Origin: Arachnopeziza araneosa
Taxonomy: Eukaryota; Ascomycota; Leotiomycetes; Helotiales; Arachnopezizaceae
Assembly: GCA_003988855.1 (NCBI GenBank)
Contig: QYAI01000020.1
Location: 124,001-188,000, forward strand
Reading direction: 5' to 3'
DNA length: 64,000 nucleotides
Shown piece by piece: positions 35,412-46,738 of the stretch (its first letter is position 1; each line of letters starts with the position of its first letter). The notes under the pieces were generated by a model. It searched no databases and was not told the DNA's origin. It worked only from the letters and a program-made list of their open reading frames with translations. The translations under genes and the position numbers were made by a program.

Positions 35412-37194
35412 ATGGCCATAGCCATGGCCTGGCATAAACCCGATAATGTTGCTGGATCATCAGCGCCGGCCATTATGGTCGGGCTGTTCGTTGCTACCGG
35501 AGGACTCTTATTCGGCTATGATACAGGGTGAGTTGGGACGTGGTGAAGGACTCAGAAGATGGTCACTGACCGTAGGTAGTACGATATCCGGAATATTGGC
35601 TATGATAGCCTTTCGCAAACAATTTTCCACGGGATACATCGATCGAACCGACGGCCTGCCAAATGTAACACCTGCACAATCCTCGATTATAGTAGCCATC
35701 TTGAGTGCAGGCACATTTGTCGGTGCCCTCTTTGCAGCACCACTTGGAGACAAACTCGGTCGTCGGATGTCTTTGATTATTGCCGTGGGCATCTTCTCCT
35801 TCGGGGTGGTCTTGCAGACACTGGCCGTGCAAATACCGTTGCTCGTCGCGGGAAGGTAAGAGCGTTGACGTCTATTTTGGTCGGGTGGTTAATCTCTTCA
35901 TAGATTCTTTGCGGGCCTTGGTGTCGGGACTATATCTGTTCTCGTTCCTTTATACCAGTCCGAGATGGCTCCCAAATGGATTCGAGGCACTCTGGTTTGC
36001 GCCTATCAATTGGCAATTACTGCTGGTCTCTTCCTCGCATCAGTCGTCAATATCATTACTAAAGATATGACAAGCCAGAACTCTTTTCGCATACCTCTAG
36101 CACTACAACTGGTCTGGGCTGGTATCCTCCTCCTTGGACTTATCCTTCTACCAGAGACCCCACGTTATCTCATCAAGCGGCAATTGAAGGAAGCCGCCGC
36201 CTTATCTCTCAGTCGTCTCCGTCGACTCGATATTACACATCCAGCCTTGATCGAAGAACTTGCCGAGATCGAAGCCAATCACGAGTACGAACTTAGTCTG
36301 GGACCTTCAACGTACCGCGATGTCTTTTTAGGTTCTCCTCATCTCGGAAGACGAACTCTCACGGGCTGTGGTCTTCAAATGTTACAGCAATTATCTGGAT
36401 GTAATTTTATATTTTATTACGGGACAACCTTTTTCAAAAATATCGGCATCAAATCACCTTACGTTATAGCTCTTATCACCAACATAGTGAATGTTGTCTC
36501 TACCTTTCCAGGGATGGTTCTCGTCGAAGCCCTTGGCCGACGTCGGCTACTTCTAATCGGAGCTTCTGGCATGGCCGTCTGTCAGCTCGTTGTTGCCTCG
36601 GTGGGCACAGCTCTACCAGACTCATTCACAGCGAACATGGTCCTCATAGTCTTCCTTTGCCTTTACCTATTCTTCTTCGCCTCCTCTTGGGGACCTGTCG
36701 TTTGGGTTGTTACGTCAGAAATCTATCCTCTAAAAGTTCGCGCTAAATCAATGTCGATCTCTACCGCATCTAACTGGCTCTTCAACTTCGCTATCGCTTA
36801 CGGTACGCCCTATTTAGTCAACGAAGGCCCAGGCTATGCAAATCTCCGAGCCAAGGTCTTCTTTGTGTGGGGCACTTTCTGTGTTGTTAGCGTATTTTTT
36901 GTTTGGTGTATGGTCTATGAGACGTCGAAGATCTCTCTCGAACAAATCGATGAGATGTATGAAAGAGTCGACCGCGCATGGGAAAGCAAAAACTTCCAAC
37001 CTTCCTGGAGCTTCCAAGAGATGCGAGATGAAGGTGTGAGTGCAAGTGGTGTTCAACTCACCGATCTAGCCCTATCAGAAGTTCGAAGTCGCACAGGAAC
37101 GACGACTAGTGGGACTAGTGCGACAGAAAGCGAAAACATGACGGCGGAAGACAAGATCATTGCTCAGTTGGGCGACGTGGATCTCAGTTACTAA
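35412..37194 (+). CDS. MFS monosaccharide transporter or glucose sensor (RCO-3-like), about 560 aa
   Basis: Three exons: 35412-35527, 35580-35855 and 35904-37194. Sugar-porter signatures are present: GGLLFGYDTG in TM1, GDKLGRR between TM2 and TM3, PETPRYLIKR after TM6, QQLSGCNFIFYYGT in TM7, and EALGRRRLL and SEIYPLKVRAK in the second half. The start follows CACCATGG-like context (TACCATGG), and a second Met lies at codon 5. The C-terminal cytoplasmic tail (about 80 residues from YETSKISLEQIDEMY) is longer than in simple hexose porters. The sequence around SMSISTASNWLFNFAIAY resembles Neurospora RCO-3 and related low-affinity transporters or sensors. The assignment as sensor versus transporter is inference. 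A 3.5-kb gene-free upstream region suggests elaborate regulation. Confidence 0.88.
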
Positions 37195-39024
37195 TAATCA
37201 ACATCTATATGTGCTTTTCTTGCTTATATGTACTTCAGCGTGGAGTTTCTGTCATGGAGTTTGGGCATACGGAATATCAAATCAGCCAACTACGGAACAG
37301 GCAGGAATGGGTTCGGGGTCAGGTTTCTTCTATGTTATCTGTGACAAGTCAATGGCAACAGCGATGGCGATGTGTGGTTTTCCTCGGGGTAGAGAAGGGA
37401 AAGTGTGATGTGGAAGACAAACACATGTTGTCGGTTGTTGTTGTGTTACCAGTATGATGTGTATTGGTATGTTCAGAGAGATACTTCAAAGAAGAAGAAA
37501 TAAATCTCTTTCCATCTCGCCACTTGATTTCCCTTGAAGATCCCTCATGTAATTGAGATCTGATATATATATCACCGTACATGTACAGTGTCTTGCATCA
37601 GTCCTTGTTGTGAATTGATCAGCACCTAACCATGTAGTGAGGCTGACGCAGCCTGATCACTTTACTCTAGTCCTTAGTGTCCTGCTAATAGATCATAATC
37701 ATACTTGGGGGTATGGGGTGCTATCCACTCGTCCACAAGAAAGGCGGAAGGCTTGGTTGGGTAGAGATGACATTCTGGTGGGCCGGATGGAGAGGATATC
37801 TTGACGAGACTTGGTCCCGCTGAACGACACTAGACAAGATCGGTATGTACATGATAATTGTCACGGTCGTTGTGACTCTTTGGCTTCTCGACCAGCCGCG
37901 GAGCTGAGTTGCGTTAGTAGATGCATCCTTCCGATCAGGACGACGGAGAGGGGTGACTCCCCCAGCGCGTGAGGAGGATCGAGTTATCGCTTGTTCTCGC
38001 TCTGTCTCGCTCTCTTGACGTGGATGGTTTTTCATATGCGGCTCAGGCCTTGAAGGGAGTGTGACTCGAGCACCTTCACGCTCTGCACATGGGCTAGAAA
38101 GTGTTTGACTACATGACCAGGGAGTTCATATATCATGTTGGTTTTTCTCCGAAGAAAAGAATGGGAGGGTAAATCATGAAAAGTTTCCCGAGCACGCTCT
38201 TGATAGTACCGTATTGTGCCCCCAGAGCAGTTACTCTTAAACTTTCAGCTGCATTACTTGCAGATTCATCCAGGGAGTTGAACACATAGTGGATAGCTCT
38301 TGATTACCTACATCTTAAAAAGATGGGATTGTGATACTCTAGATCTGATGCCAAAGTAGACAAGGAGAGGTTCGAGGTGGGTTTGCTCTGATTTGTGGAG
38401 AAATTAAAGCAGCAAGGATTGATTCAACATAATTGCCTATTTCCTATACCACCGAGTGCATCCCATATATGAAAAGTCTCAACGATATTTCTGTTCAAGT
38501 CACTGGAGTGACGAGTGGAGTCGCGGCGTTTTGGTGGTGGGGAGAGGGGAGGTTGTCTCAGGGGCAAGGATCCTCCACCAGCTCGGATGATCGACCGAAC
38601 ATGATGGCTCTTGAAACTTTGAACATTCTCGAAATGCCTCATCTACTCCATACTTTTGTCACAGTGAGATTGAGATGAGCGAGCCTCAGGCTAATCAGGT
38701 GCAGGCGGGTTGGAAGGAGCTTGACCTGATAAACAGTTTACCTGCGCCACAACGATAATCCGGCAAGGCCGCTCGTCATTCTCGAGAGCCAATCCCAGCA
38801 TCGTATTCCCGAGCCAGCCACACACACTAGGAATCAGCCTTTCCCAGTTTGGTGCTCCATTTCCAAGGTTCGTATTCTACCTAAGACAAGGAATTCGACG
38901 ACTCCATTCCAACGTCCTTCCATCCTTCAATTGTGAATTGAGGACGCGCCTTTACATTTGCAACTTTCTTTTCTACCGTCATTCGTTTGATTTATTACGC
39001 CCCTCTTCTTGCTCGGTCGCTACG
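37195..39024. other. Intergenic, no gene seen
   Basis: About 1.8 kb between two plus-strand genes. Short ORFs on both strands lack domains. The stretch should hold the transporter 3' end and the GH72 promoter. A TATATATAT run is at about 37562. Confidence 0.5.
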
Positions 39025-40749
39025 ATGGTGAAATCATCTCCGCTCCTGTCATTGTTGACAGGCGCCTCCCTTCTCCTGTCCAGCGCGTCCGCAACTCTCG
39101 ACCCAATTGTTATCAAGGTATACTCGAACAACAACATTCTTGAGATTGAGTCTGACAATTTCTAGGGATCGAAATTCTACTACAGCAGCAATGGCACACA
39201 ATTCTTCATCAAAGGGGTGGCTTATCAATCTGGTGTGGCTAGTGGTGGTGCTGGCTCAACTTCTGGAAATAATGTATAGATCGTCGATCTGATCAGAGTT
39301 CTTGAACTAATTTGTGCCTCATAGACCGATTATGTCGACCCTCTAGCCGATATTACCACATGTAAAAGAGATATTCCTTACCTTCAAAAGCTTGGTGCAA
39401 ACACTATCCGAACATATGCCCTCGATCCAACCCAAGATCATTCAGCATGTATGGCCGCCCTTGATGCTGCCGGCATCTATGTCCTCAGTGATTTGGGTGA
39501 ACCGAACCTGTCAATCAACCGTGAGGATCCTCAATGGAATACCGAGTTATACGCACGCTACACTGGAGTGATTGACTCGATGGCTAATTATACCAACACT
39601 ATTGGATTCTTTGCCGGGAATGAAGTCTCAAACAACCTTTCGTATACCACTGCATCCGCTTTTGTCAAAGCCGCTGTCCGTGATAGCAAGGCATATATTA
39701 AATCCAAAAACTACCGAACCATGTATGTTGGTTATGCTGCGGACGATGATGCCTCGATTCGTGCATCGGTTGCAGCTTATTTCAACTGTGGTGATGTTGC
39801 TGATCAAATTGACTTCTGGGGCTACAATATCTACGAATGGTGCGGAGACTCAACTTATCAGAGTTCAGGATATGCCGATCGAGTAGCAGAGTTTACTGGT
39901 TATTCGGTTCCAGCTTTCTTTGCTGAATATGGTTGCAACACACAAGGTGGAGGAGCTGCCGGTCGAATGTTTACCGAAGTTGCTGCTCTCTATGGTAGTA
40001 ACATGACTCCAGTCTTTTCGGGTGGCTTTGTCTACGAATATTTCGAGGAAGCAAACGATTATGGCTTGGTGAGTGTCGATGGTAGCTCAGTTAGCACCTT
40101 GGCCGATTTCAATGCCTTCTCGACGCAAATGGCTGCTGTTACCCCCACGGGCACCAGCTCCGCTGCTTATACGCCGACCAACACCGCTGGACAAGCCTGC
40201 CCAACAGTAGATGCCAACTGGCAAGCAGCTACCAACCTCCCTCCCACTCCAAACCAGTCTGCTTGCAGCTGTATGCTGTCTGGTCTTTCTTGTACCGTCA
40301 ATACCAAGAACGTCAACGATACACAAATCGGCCAACTGTTCAGTCAGGTTTGTGGGTACGCTGGCAATCCTTGCTCTAACATTAGTGCAAACGCAACATC
40401 TGGCGTCTACGGATTGTACTCTATGTGCAGTGCAACAGAGCAACTTGCAAACGCATTTGACACATACTACAAATTGCAAGGCAAGGTAGCCAGCGCATGT
40501 GCTTTTGCTGGTGCTGCTCAAGTTGTTAAGCCAGCTGCTGCTAGCAGCTGTTCTAGCGTCATTGCGGCGGCTTCTTCTGGTGTCTCATCAGGTCCAACTG
40601 GAACTGCATCTGGTACTGGATCAGCGACGAGCAAGAAGAGTGAAGCTAGTGGAATGACGATGGGAGCGACATTGGGAATGGGCAAGTTTTTCTTCGCTGC
40701 CTACTCAGTGGTAGCTCTGGTTTGCGGAGCAGGGATAATCTTACTTTAA
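39025..40749 (+). CDS. GH72 beta-1,3-glucanosyltransferase (Gas/Gel family) with X8 domain and GPI signal, about 541 aa
   Basis: Three exons: 39025-39117, 39166-39273 and 39325-40749. A signal peptide (about residues 1-23) precedes the GH72 catalytic domain. The acid/base Glu lies in GFFAGNEVSN at about residue 167, and the nucleophile in FFAEYGCN at about residue 268. Their spacing of 101 matches yeast Gas1. A Cys-rich X8/CBM43 domain (roughly residues 335-445, six or more conserved Cys) follows, then a Ser/Gly-rich stretch and a terminal hydrophobic segment (about 520-541) typical of a GPI-anchor signal. The enzyme splits and rejoins beta-1,3-glucan chains at the cell surface to extend the wall. 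It belongs to the X8-containing subgroup of GH72 (Gas1/Gel4-like). Complete, no anomalies seen. Confidence 0.94.
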
Positions 40750-41026
40750 TTCGGATATTATAGTGGGTTTGGACAGAAAATTATTCGTGGCTTTGTATGA
40801 TAATTAGATTCCGGCACACGATAATGCGGTTTTTTTTTTTTTTGAGATTGAGGCACCAAATAAATGAATGTATTTTGTTTCTCCTTCTAACTAAATTTCA
40901 CTCTATCGATATTTAGGTCAAGTGACCTTGAAAAATATCTGAATCGTAATAAGAGGCTTCGAACCGCACTCTTTGGGTTGTAATTTGCGAAGATCGATTT
41001 CGTCGGGATGGGATGATTCCTTTGCT

Positions 41027-41313
41027 CAGATTCTGACTTTCAAGACTTACCTCTCTCCACTTTGTTGCACTTCGCGGTGCCCGTGGTCTCTGGGCTCCTC
41101 GTGGCCTACCCTAGCCCTCAGCTAAATCATTTTTCAATGTCGAACACATTTTGTACGACAAAAAGGCAGCGGTACCGCTCTTCAAAGTCGAAGATCTCTG
41201 GGCTTATAAGAAAATTATATGAGGGCCAAGATGGGCCACGAGGAGCCCAGAGACCACGGGCACCGCGAAGTGCAACAAAGTGGAGAGAGAGGTAAGTCTA
41301 AAATCGGAATCTG
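41027..41313. repeat. Inverted repeat element, arms about 85 bp
   Basis: The left arm (41027-about 41120) and right arm (about 41220-41313) are reverse complements. The inner 63-65 bp (41044-41106 versus 41234-41298) match with only a 2-bp indel in a CT run. Pairing continues outward for about 17 bp with mismatches and inward at about 70 percent. The loop is about 100 nt. The arm core reads TTGCACTTCGCGGTGCCCGT then GGTCTCTGGGCTCCTCGTGG. No transposase ORF or clear target duplication is seen. A MITE-like element or a hairpin RNA source are both possible. Confidence 0.75.
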
Positions 41314-41560
41314 TTGCAATTCGCAGTGGCTGTGGTCTCTTGGCTCCCCGTGGCTGTGGTCTCTCTGCTCCCCGTGGCTCTCTGTGTTGTCTCAACATTT
41401 TCAGTCAATTAACAAGGTTTTATTGCACTTTACGGTGTCTGTGTCCGCTGTGTTTCTCGGTTGACTGTCTTAACCCTCTTGAGTCTCATATTGTCCTTAA
41501 GTGTTTCTCACTTTGAAATATTGTGTTGCACTTCGCGGTGAAGTCGGTCTCGCGGGCTTG
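41313..41560 (+). repeat. Diverged direct copies of the palindrome arm
   Basis: Downstream of the palindrome, the arm core recurs in the left-arm orientation: TTGCAATTCGCAGTGGCTGT at 41314, with GTGGTCTCTTGGCTCCCCGT repeated again 24 nt later; TTGCACTTTACGGTGTCTGT at 41423; and TTGCACTTCGCGGTGAAGTC at 41526. Divergence increases away from the palindrome. Confidence 0.65.
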
Positions 41561-42558
41561 TCTCTACCCTACGAATATCAATCCTTGTCTACCCGCACAA
41601 TGTCAAAGCGATCTCCGGGGACAGCTTTATAGTCGACGGATTACTTTCAAAGTTTAACATTATAACACTCGTTGTATTGGTCTTGCTTTGGGCTCCCCAT
41701 CTTGTCCGTTCTCGAGCAAGCGCAAGAGCACATTTGGGACGTGCAATCTTTCAAGCGATCAGCATGATTCGAGTTGGAGAAACAGAATCATGACTAAAAG
41801 CCATTTCTTCAACGATATTTTTGGGCACTTGTGTCCTTCAGGTTAGCACTGCTCAGTTTCCAGAGGCTGGTGGTATCGCTTCGACGATTTTATATTGCTC
41901 CTTTGACGAGTTCAGGAACGTTCTTTGCATGGTTCTTACCATGGGAAACCCCTTGGCTTTTGAATCGCTCATGGTGACAATGTTCATCTTACACTGATTG
42001 TCCAGTCCTTCATCAAACTCTTGAATTGAGCCATCATGCAGATTTCTCGTGGTTCCTCTGATGGCTCACCGCCAACGTTTCAGACGATTTAGCGCCGACC
42101 TCCCAGTCAATCGGAGCATGTTGCCGCGGCGTCGCATCCAAAGTAGTGGACCGACCATCCTCTTGAGGACGGACCCAATCTCGATTTAATCTGTCGATAT
42201 TAAAAACGTCGTCGTTCTCCCTCAGACCGGCGCGGTGGATGTTTTTGCCGGCGGGATGCCTCTCGCCCCTTGCAGCGCGCCAGGTACGACGGTGTTAGCG
42301 AGCCCTGGGGAAGCATGGAAGAACATGTTCCGTTCCGGAATAACATCTCCTGTGTGAAACAAACTTCTAGGTCAAGGGATGTTGATCCGACGAACCGACC
42401 AGAAATGGAATGAAGCCCATGGGGCAAGAAAATAAGGCCGTGGCTACGATGCTGCTGGATTCAGTATTTAAAGTCGATGGAATGTCTCTTCAATATTTCT
42501 TGCCTGCCCTCGAGCTGTCCTTAGACAGTCTTTCTCAAGCTATTTGATTTTTCTCAAC

Positions 42559-44264
42559 ATGTTTGGCAAAAGTTTGACTTCTTTAGCGGTGCTTGCGGCT
42601 CGAGCTACCGCCACGATTTTCTATGCTGGTGTTGCTGAAAGTGGTGGAGAGTTCGGAGTTTACAGTAAGCCCTCCACCGCTCTTATTACAGACATGATGA
42701 TTGACCATTTCAGGCGCAACAGCGGTAGTTGGCACTGGCCTTCCAGGTAGATTTGGGGTCGACTATGCTTTCATTAACAAGTCGGCTATTGATATTTATG
42801 TGGATCAAAATAAGGTCAGTTACAATTCATACGAGACGCGAGACTTCTACTTACACGACTAGGTCAACTTGTTTCGCGTGGCTTTCCTACTAGAGCGATT
42901 GTGCCCTGTCTCAATAGGACTTGGAGCAACATTCAATGAAACCGTAAGACTCATCCCTAAGCCGTTATCCAATGCTTATTTCAGCAGTACTACGCCGAAT
43001 ATGCCGATGCTATAAACTACATTACCCAGACAAAGGGAGTTTATGCCATCTTGGACCCCCACAATTATATGAGATACAATGACCCTTCTCAACAACCAAC
43101 CACTGGTAGTATCATTGGTGATACCACTGACCTCAAGGCTGCTACCACTGCACAGTTCGCTGCTTTCTGGGGTGAACTTGCGGGACGTTTCGCGACTAAT
43201 GAAAAGGTCATCTTTGGGCTCATGAACGAGGTGAGAGTTTTACTTTAAATATAAATCGCTTCGAGTACTAACTTCCAAAGCCTCATGACATGGATACCAA
43301 CCTCATCCTTACAAATGACCAAGCTGCTATCAACGCCATCCGGACAGCAGGAGCAAACCAACTGTAAGTTTCTCATGGCCTATTTCAACCAGTCACTGAT
43401 CAGAATAGCATTATTGCCCCCGGCAATGGCTACACAGGCGGACACTCCTGGACTCAGAGCTACAGCGGCAACTCTCCAGCTTCCAGCCAAGTCATGTATC
43501 AAATCACTGATCCGGTCAACAACACTGCCTTCGACATCCACGAGTATTTGGACTCGGATTTCTCTGGAAGTCACTCCACTTGCTCCTCGCCTGCAGCCAC
43601 TAACCTTGCCCCTCTCACTGCTTGGCTTCAACAATACGGTTTCAAAGCCATGGTTACCGAGTTCGGTGCCGCGAACGGGACTCAATGTGACTCCTATGTC
43701 ACAGATATGGTCAATTACTTGAATTCAAACGACGTGTATATTGGCTGGACTGCCTGGGCTGCCGGTCCTCTATGGGGGTCTTATTCACCATGCTGTGCTG
43801 ATTATGGCAATTGGGGAAGTTTGGAGCCTAATAGTGTGGCAGCTGATGGAAGCCCAGGAATGTATCAGGGTGTGTGGGTCAATGAGATTCAGCCACTACT
43901 TCCTACGACTCTGGTCAAGACGGGCATATCCAGCTTGAATGGTGGCGTAGGAAAGCCGATTTCCAGCTCTTCCTCTGTCTCGTCACACTCTTCAACCTCT
44001 TCAACTTCTTCATCCTCCACCAGCTCCCCAACTCATAGCAGTACCACTTCTACCACCTCCTCTACAAAGAAATCTAGCACTTCTACCACTACCTCGACAA
44101 AGAAATCTACTACCTCTACGACTTCCTCCGCAAAGACATCTTCCACTGTAGGAACCGTGCCGAAGTGGGGACAGTGTGGTGGTGTATCCTGGACCGGTGG
44201 AACTGTCTGCGCGCCTGGAAGCACTTGCACTTACTCCAATCCATACTACTCTCAATGCTTGTAG
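42559..44264 (+). CDS. GH5 (subfamily 5-like) endo-beta-1,4-glucanase with C-terminal CBM1, about 490 aa
   Basis: Six exons: 42559-42664, 42714-42814, 42863-42943, 42985-43230, 43281-43363 and 43409-44264. A signal peptide (about residues 1-18) starts the protein. GH5 landmarks follow: GVDY near the start, DPHNYMRY, acid/base Glu in GLMNEPHD at residue 178 and nucleophile Glu in MVTEFGA at about residue 290. A Ser/Thr/Lys linker (about 395-450) leads to a fungal cellulose-binding module (CBM1, about 455-490) with WGQCGG, CAPGSTC and YYSQCL. It hydrolyses internal bonds of cellulose outside the cell. In the well-known fungal Cel5A enzymes the CBM1 is N-terminal, so the C-terminal position is a variant architecture. 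Confidence 0.93.
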
Positions 44265-44729
44265 ATAAAAAGACACATGAAGTGTTGAAGACCGCATAGC
44301 TCTCTAACTCTTTGCAGTTCTAGAAATCCAACAACTTCTTTCTTGTATATATTTGAACGGGAAGGTACATAAACGAGATGATATTCTGACAGGGCCATGG
44401 CGGTGGATTAAAGTTGAATATAACATCAAAAGAATGGAAATTTATAGACATATCTTTATTCTGTCGTTTCTGCCTATAAATATGAATCGGTGCCAATTTA
44501 GACGTATACCATATGTTGAAAAAGTTTGAGAAACTATTTTAAGGTTTATAAATCTAATATAGTACATAAATGATTCTCTATCATGAACCATGTGATCAGG
44601 AATCCTGCGCCACGAAAAGTTCCGAAACGCCTCAGCGGTCTATCCGCTATATTCCATCTATATCTTTTCACCCCACGCTCCTTCATAACTCATCGCTCTA
44701 TTTATGGCATCCCGCAATAATTCGACAGC
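44265..44729. other. Intergenic between convergent genes
   Basis: 465 nt, strongly AT-rich, between the GH5 stop and the RTA1 gene stop. It should contain both polyadenylation regions. No ORF seen. Confidence 0.5.
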
Positions 44730-45787
44730 TCAGACCTCGGTGACCGACTCTTCAGAGTTCATCGTTTTCTCATTAATCTTCTTTTGGGAACTCATGGACT
44801 TGAAGAAAATCCCAGGGTGGGCGACTGTCAGAGCGAGGATGGCGATGCAACACATTCTATACGAAAGTTAGCAAGATAACTCATGGTGGACAGGCGAGGG
44901 AAACTTACACTCCGTCAAAAACAATAAACTCGGCTTCATTTTGCATGATGGGATTGGCCCAGCCTTGAGCCAGTTCCGCAATCCGATAGATGCATCTGAT
45001 ATAAACCACCAAACTCGCAACCAAGATCCCACTGACGAACACCTTGAAGTCCTTGCTATACAAGACCTCTGCCGCTTCAGGAGTCAAAGACACATCGGCT
45101 TCAGCCCAGAGTTTGGAGATGAAAATCGCTGATAGAATAAACAGGAAGGTAAATGTTGCAACTTGGAACACGATACCAGCAAGCATGATATGTCCACCCA
45201 ATGCCTTACCAGAGTGACTATTAGCGACCGATGCAACAGCTCCACCAACTGCCTGAAGCACGAGTGAGACGAGATCGAAGGCGATGAAGATCCAAGGGTA
45301 GCGGCTGGCTTTGATGGGGGAGTATTGAGGACCGATTGCTTGGACAATGCTTTTCAACGTGAAATATATAGCTGCAGCGAAGAAAGACTGAACGAAGCCA
45401 TGTTAGCGACTACTTTGACTAGAGAAGGCAATATTGTGGATGGAGAGGATGGAAGCTTACAGGAGCTATAATCAAAAGACATATCTGGATTATAAACCCG
45501 CCATTAGACCAAGGATTGGAATGTAGAAGGATCCGTCCAATGTAACCAATTGCTTCACTTAGACAGCCAATGGATAAGAACGCCGAGAAGGTCCAGGTGC
45601 GGTAGCGGAAGCCGAAAAAAAGCTGGATGAAGAGGAAAACAAAGAAGAAGGCGCTGAAGAAAGCATTGGCACCCAGGTTGGGATAATAGCCGTAGACTGT
45701 AGCCTCAACAGGACAGGCAAGAGACACTGAGGTACAATTTGCCGTCGAGTATTGGTTCGGGAGAAAGCTTGTTTGGTTGGTTGCCAT
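44730..45787 (-). CDS. RTA1-like multi-pass membrane protein, about 310 aa
   Basis: Three exons, 45787-45461, 45387-44909 and 44856-44730, give 311 codons. Seven hydrophobic helices are visible. The RTA1 family pattern is present: a Cys-containing short N-terminal lumenal part, YGYYPNLGANAFF before TM1, EAIGYIGRI in TM3 and the VIYIRCIYR-type motif (VVYIRCIYRIAEL) near TM7. Relatives include yeast Rta1, Rsb1 and Rtm1, associated with resistance to sterol-synthesis inhibitors, long-chain base export and toxic compound tolerance; Rsb1 is described as a putative lipid translocase. The starts of this gene and the dialkylglycine decarboxylase gene are head to head, 951 nt apart. Substrate unknown. 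Confidence 0.88.
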
Positions 45788-46738
45788 TGTGTTGGACTGA
45801 GAATATTCAAAGGACTGAGATGTAGGATATGTGATGGTGCTGAAGCTTTGGAGAGCTTTGGAGATCTGATGGTTGAACTGGTCGACTCAAGGGAAGATGT
45901 TAATCTATACTTATAGATTGACATAAACCTACCTCTGGGCTTCGTTACAAAACCATGCCACTCCTAATGGATATGCGAACAACGTCATGGAGTGAAAACA
46001 ATCCCCGACATGTAGATTCGCGTCGTCCCTCCGATCTGCCGTGAGTGAAAGTAATGTGGTTGGCTACTTGGGCCGCACTCGCTTATTCTCCACGGCCGTA
46101 TGTTCTCCCCCCTAGTCAATCCGGCCTCCGTCTGACTCAGCCCAAAACAGAGACGGACAAACTCTCGAAAATATGTCTCGGCGCCGCTCCCAGAGAGGAA
46201 AAAAGTGCGGATAGCGAATCGCAGTTATTGAAATACCAGTTGCAGGATGCGAGGAGCGAGAAGCGACTAGTTCGCATTCTACTGCCACATTCCTTGGGCT
46301 ATTGCTACCGCCAAGAAACACATGTCAGGCCTTCTGCATCGTCTGTCATTCTATTCTCCCTCAATCGGATACTCCACATGGCCGGCTCTTTGGGATACTG
46401 TCGAAATCACTCTAGATCGAAGTCGTTGTGATTGAGCTCAAGATGGTACCGAATAAAATGGGAAGTTTGTTATCTTGCACTTTTCCGTCCGGTGGGCGAC
46501 TCTCGGCAAAGCTACAGTATCGTTATGCAGCTTCATTGGCACAACAGCTCTCCGTGAGCTAATCTGAACCTCAGCATTGGTGACAAGTGTCGCGCAATCT
46601 TTGTTTCCTGCCAAATATTCTTCGCTTTCCCTCGAATATCGTTATACGAACATCTAGCAAATATTCATCGTGTTTCTGTTCGGTTTGATTGACCTTCATC
46701 CTTCTCCATTCTCCTCAGCCATAGCAGACGGCTTACAA
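45788..46738. promoter_or_regulatory. Divergent promoter region, RTA1-like and dialkylglycine decarboxylase genes
   Basis: 951 nt between two start codons on opposite strands. ORFs crossing it (for example 46045-46431) lack domains. The leader of the decarboxylase gene may contain an intron acceptor (CTCAG) near 46716. No binding sites are recognised. Confidence 0.45.

Larger units (their letters stand above)
40750..42558. other. Intergenic region holding a palindromic repeat element
   Basis: About 1.8 kb without genes. A T run lies at about 40831-40844. A large inverted repeat with further diverged copies occupies 41027-41560 and is listed separately. The rest (41560-42558) shows no ORF with coding character and should contain the GH5 promoter. 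Confidence 0.55.

Noticed and set aside
41044..41298. CRISPR-like array
   Set aside because: The repeats are palindromic and diverged with unequal spacing in a eukaryotic genome; no array structure.
43380..43685. Minus-strand ORF inside the GH5 gene
   Set aside because: It is a shadow of the well-supported GH5 exon 6.
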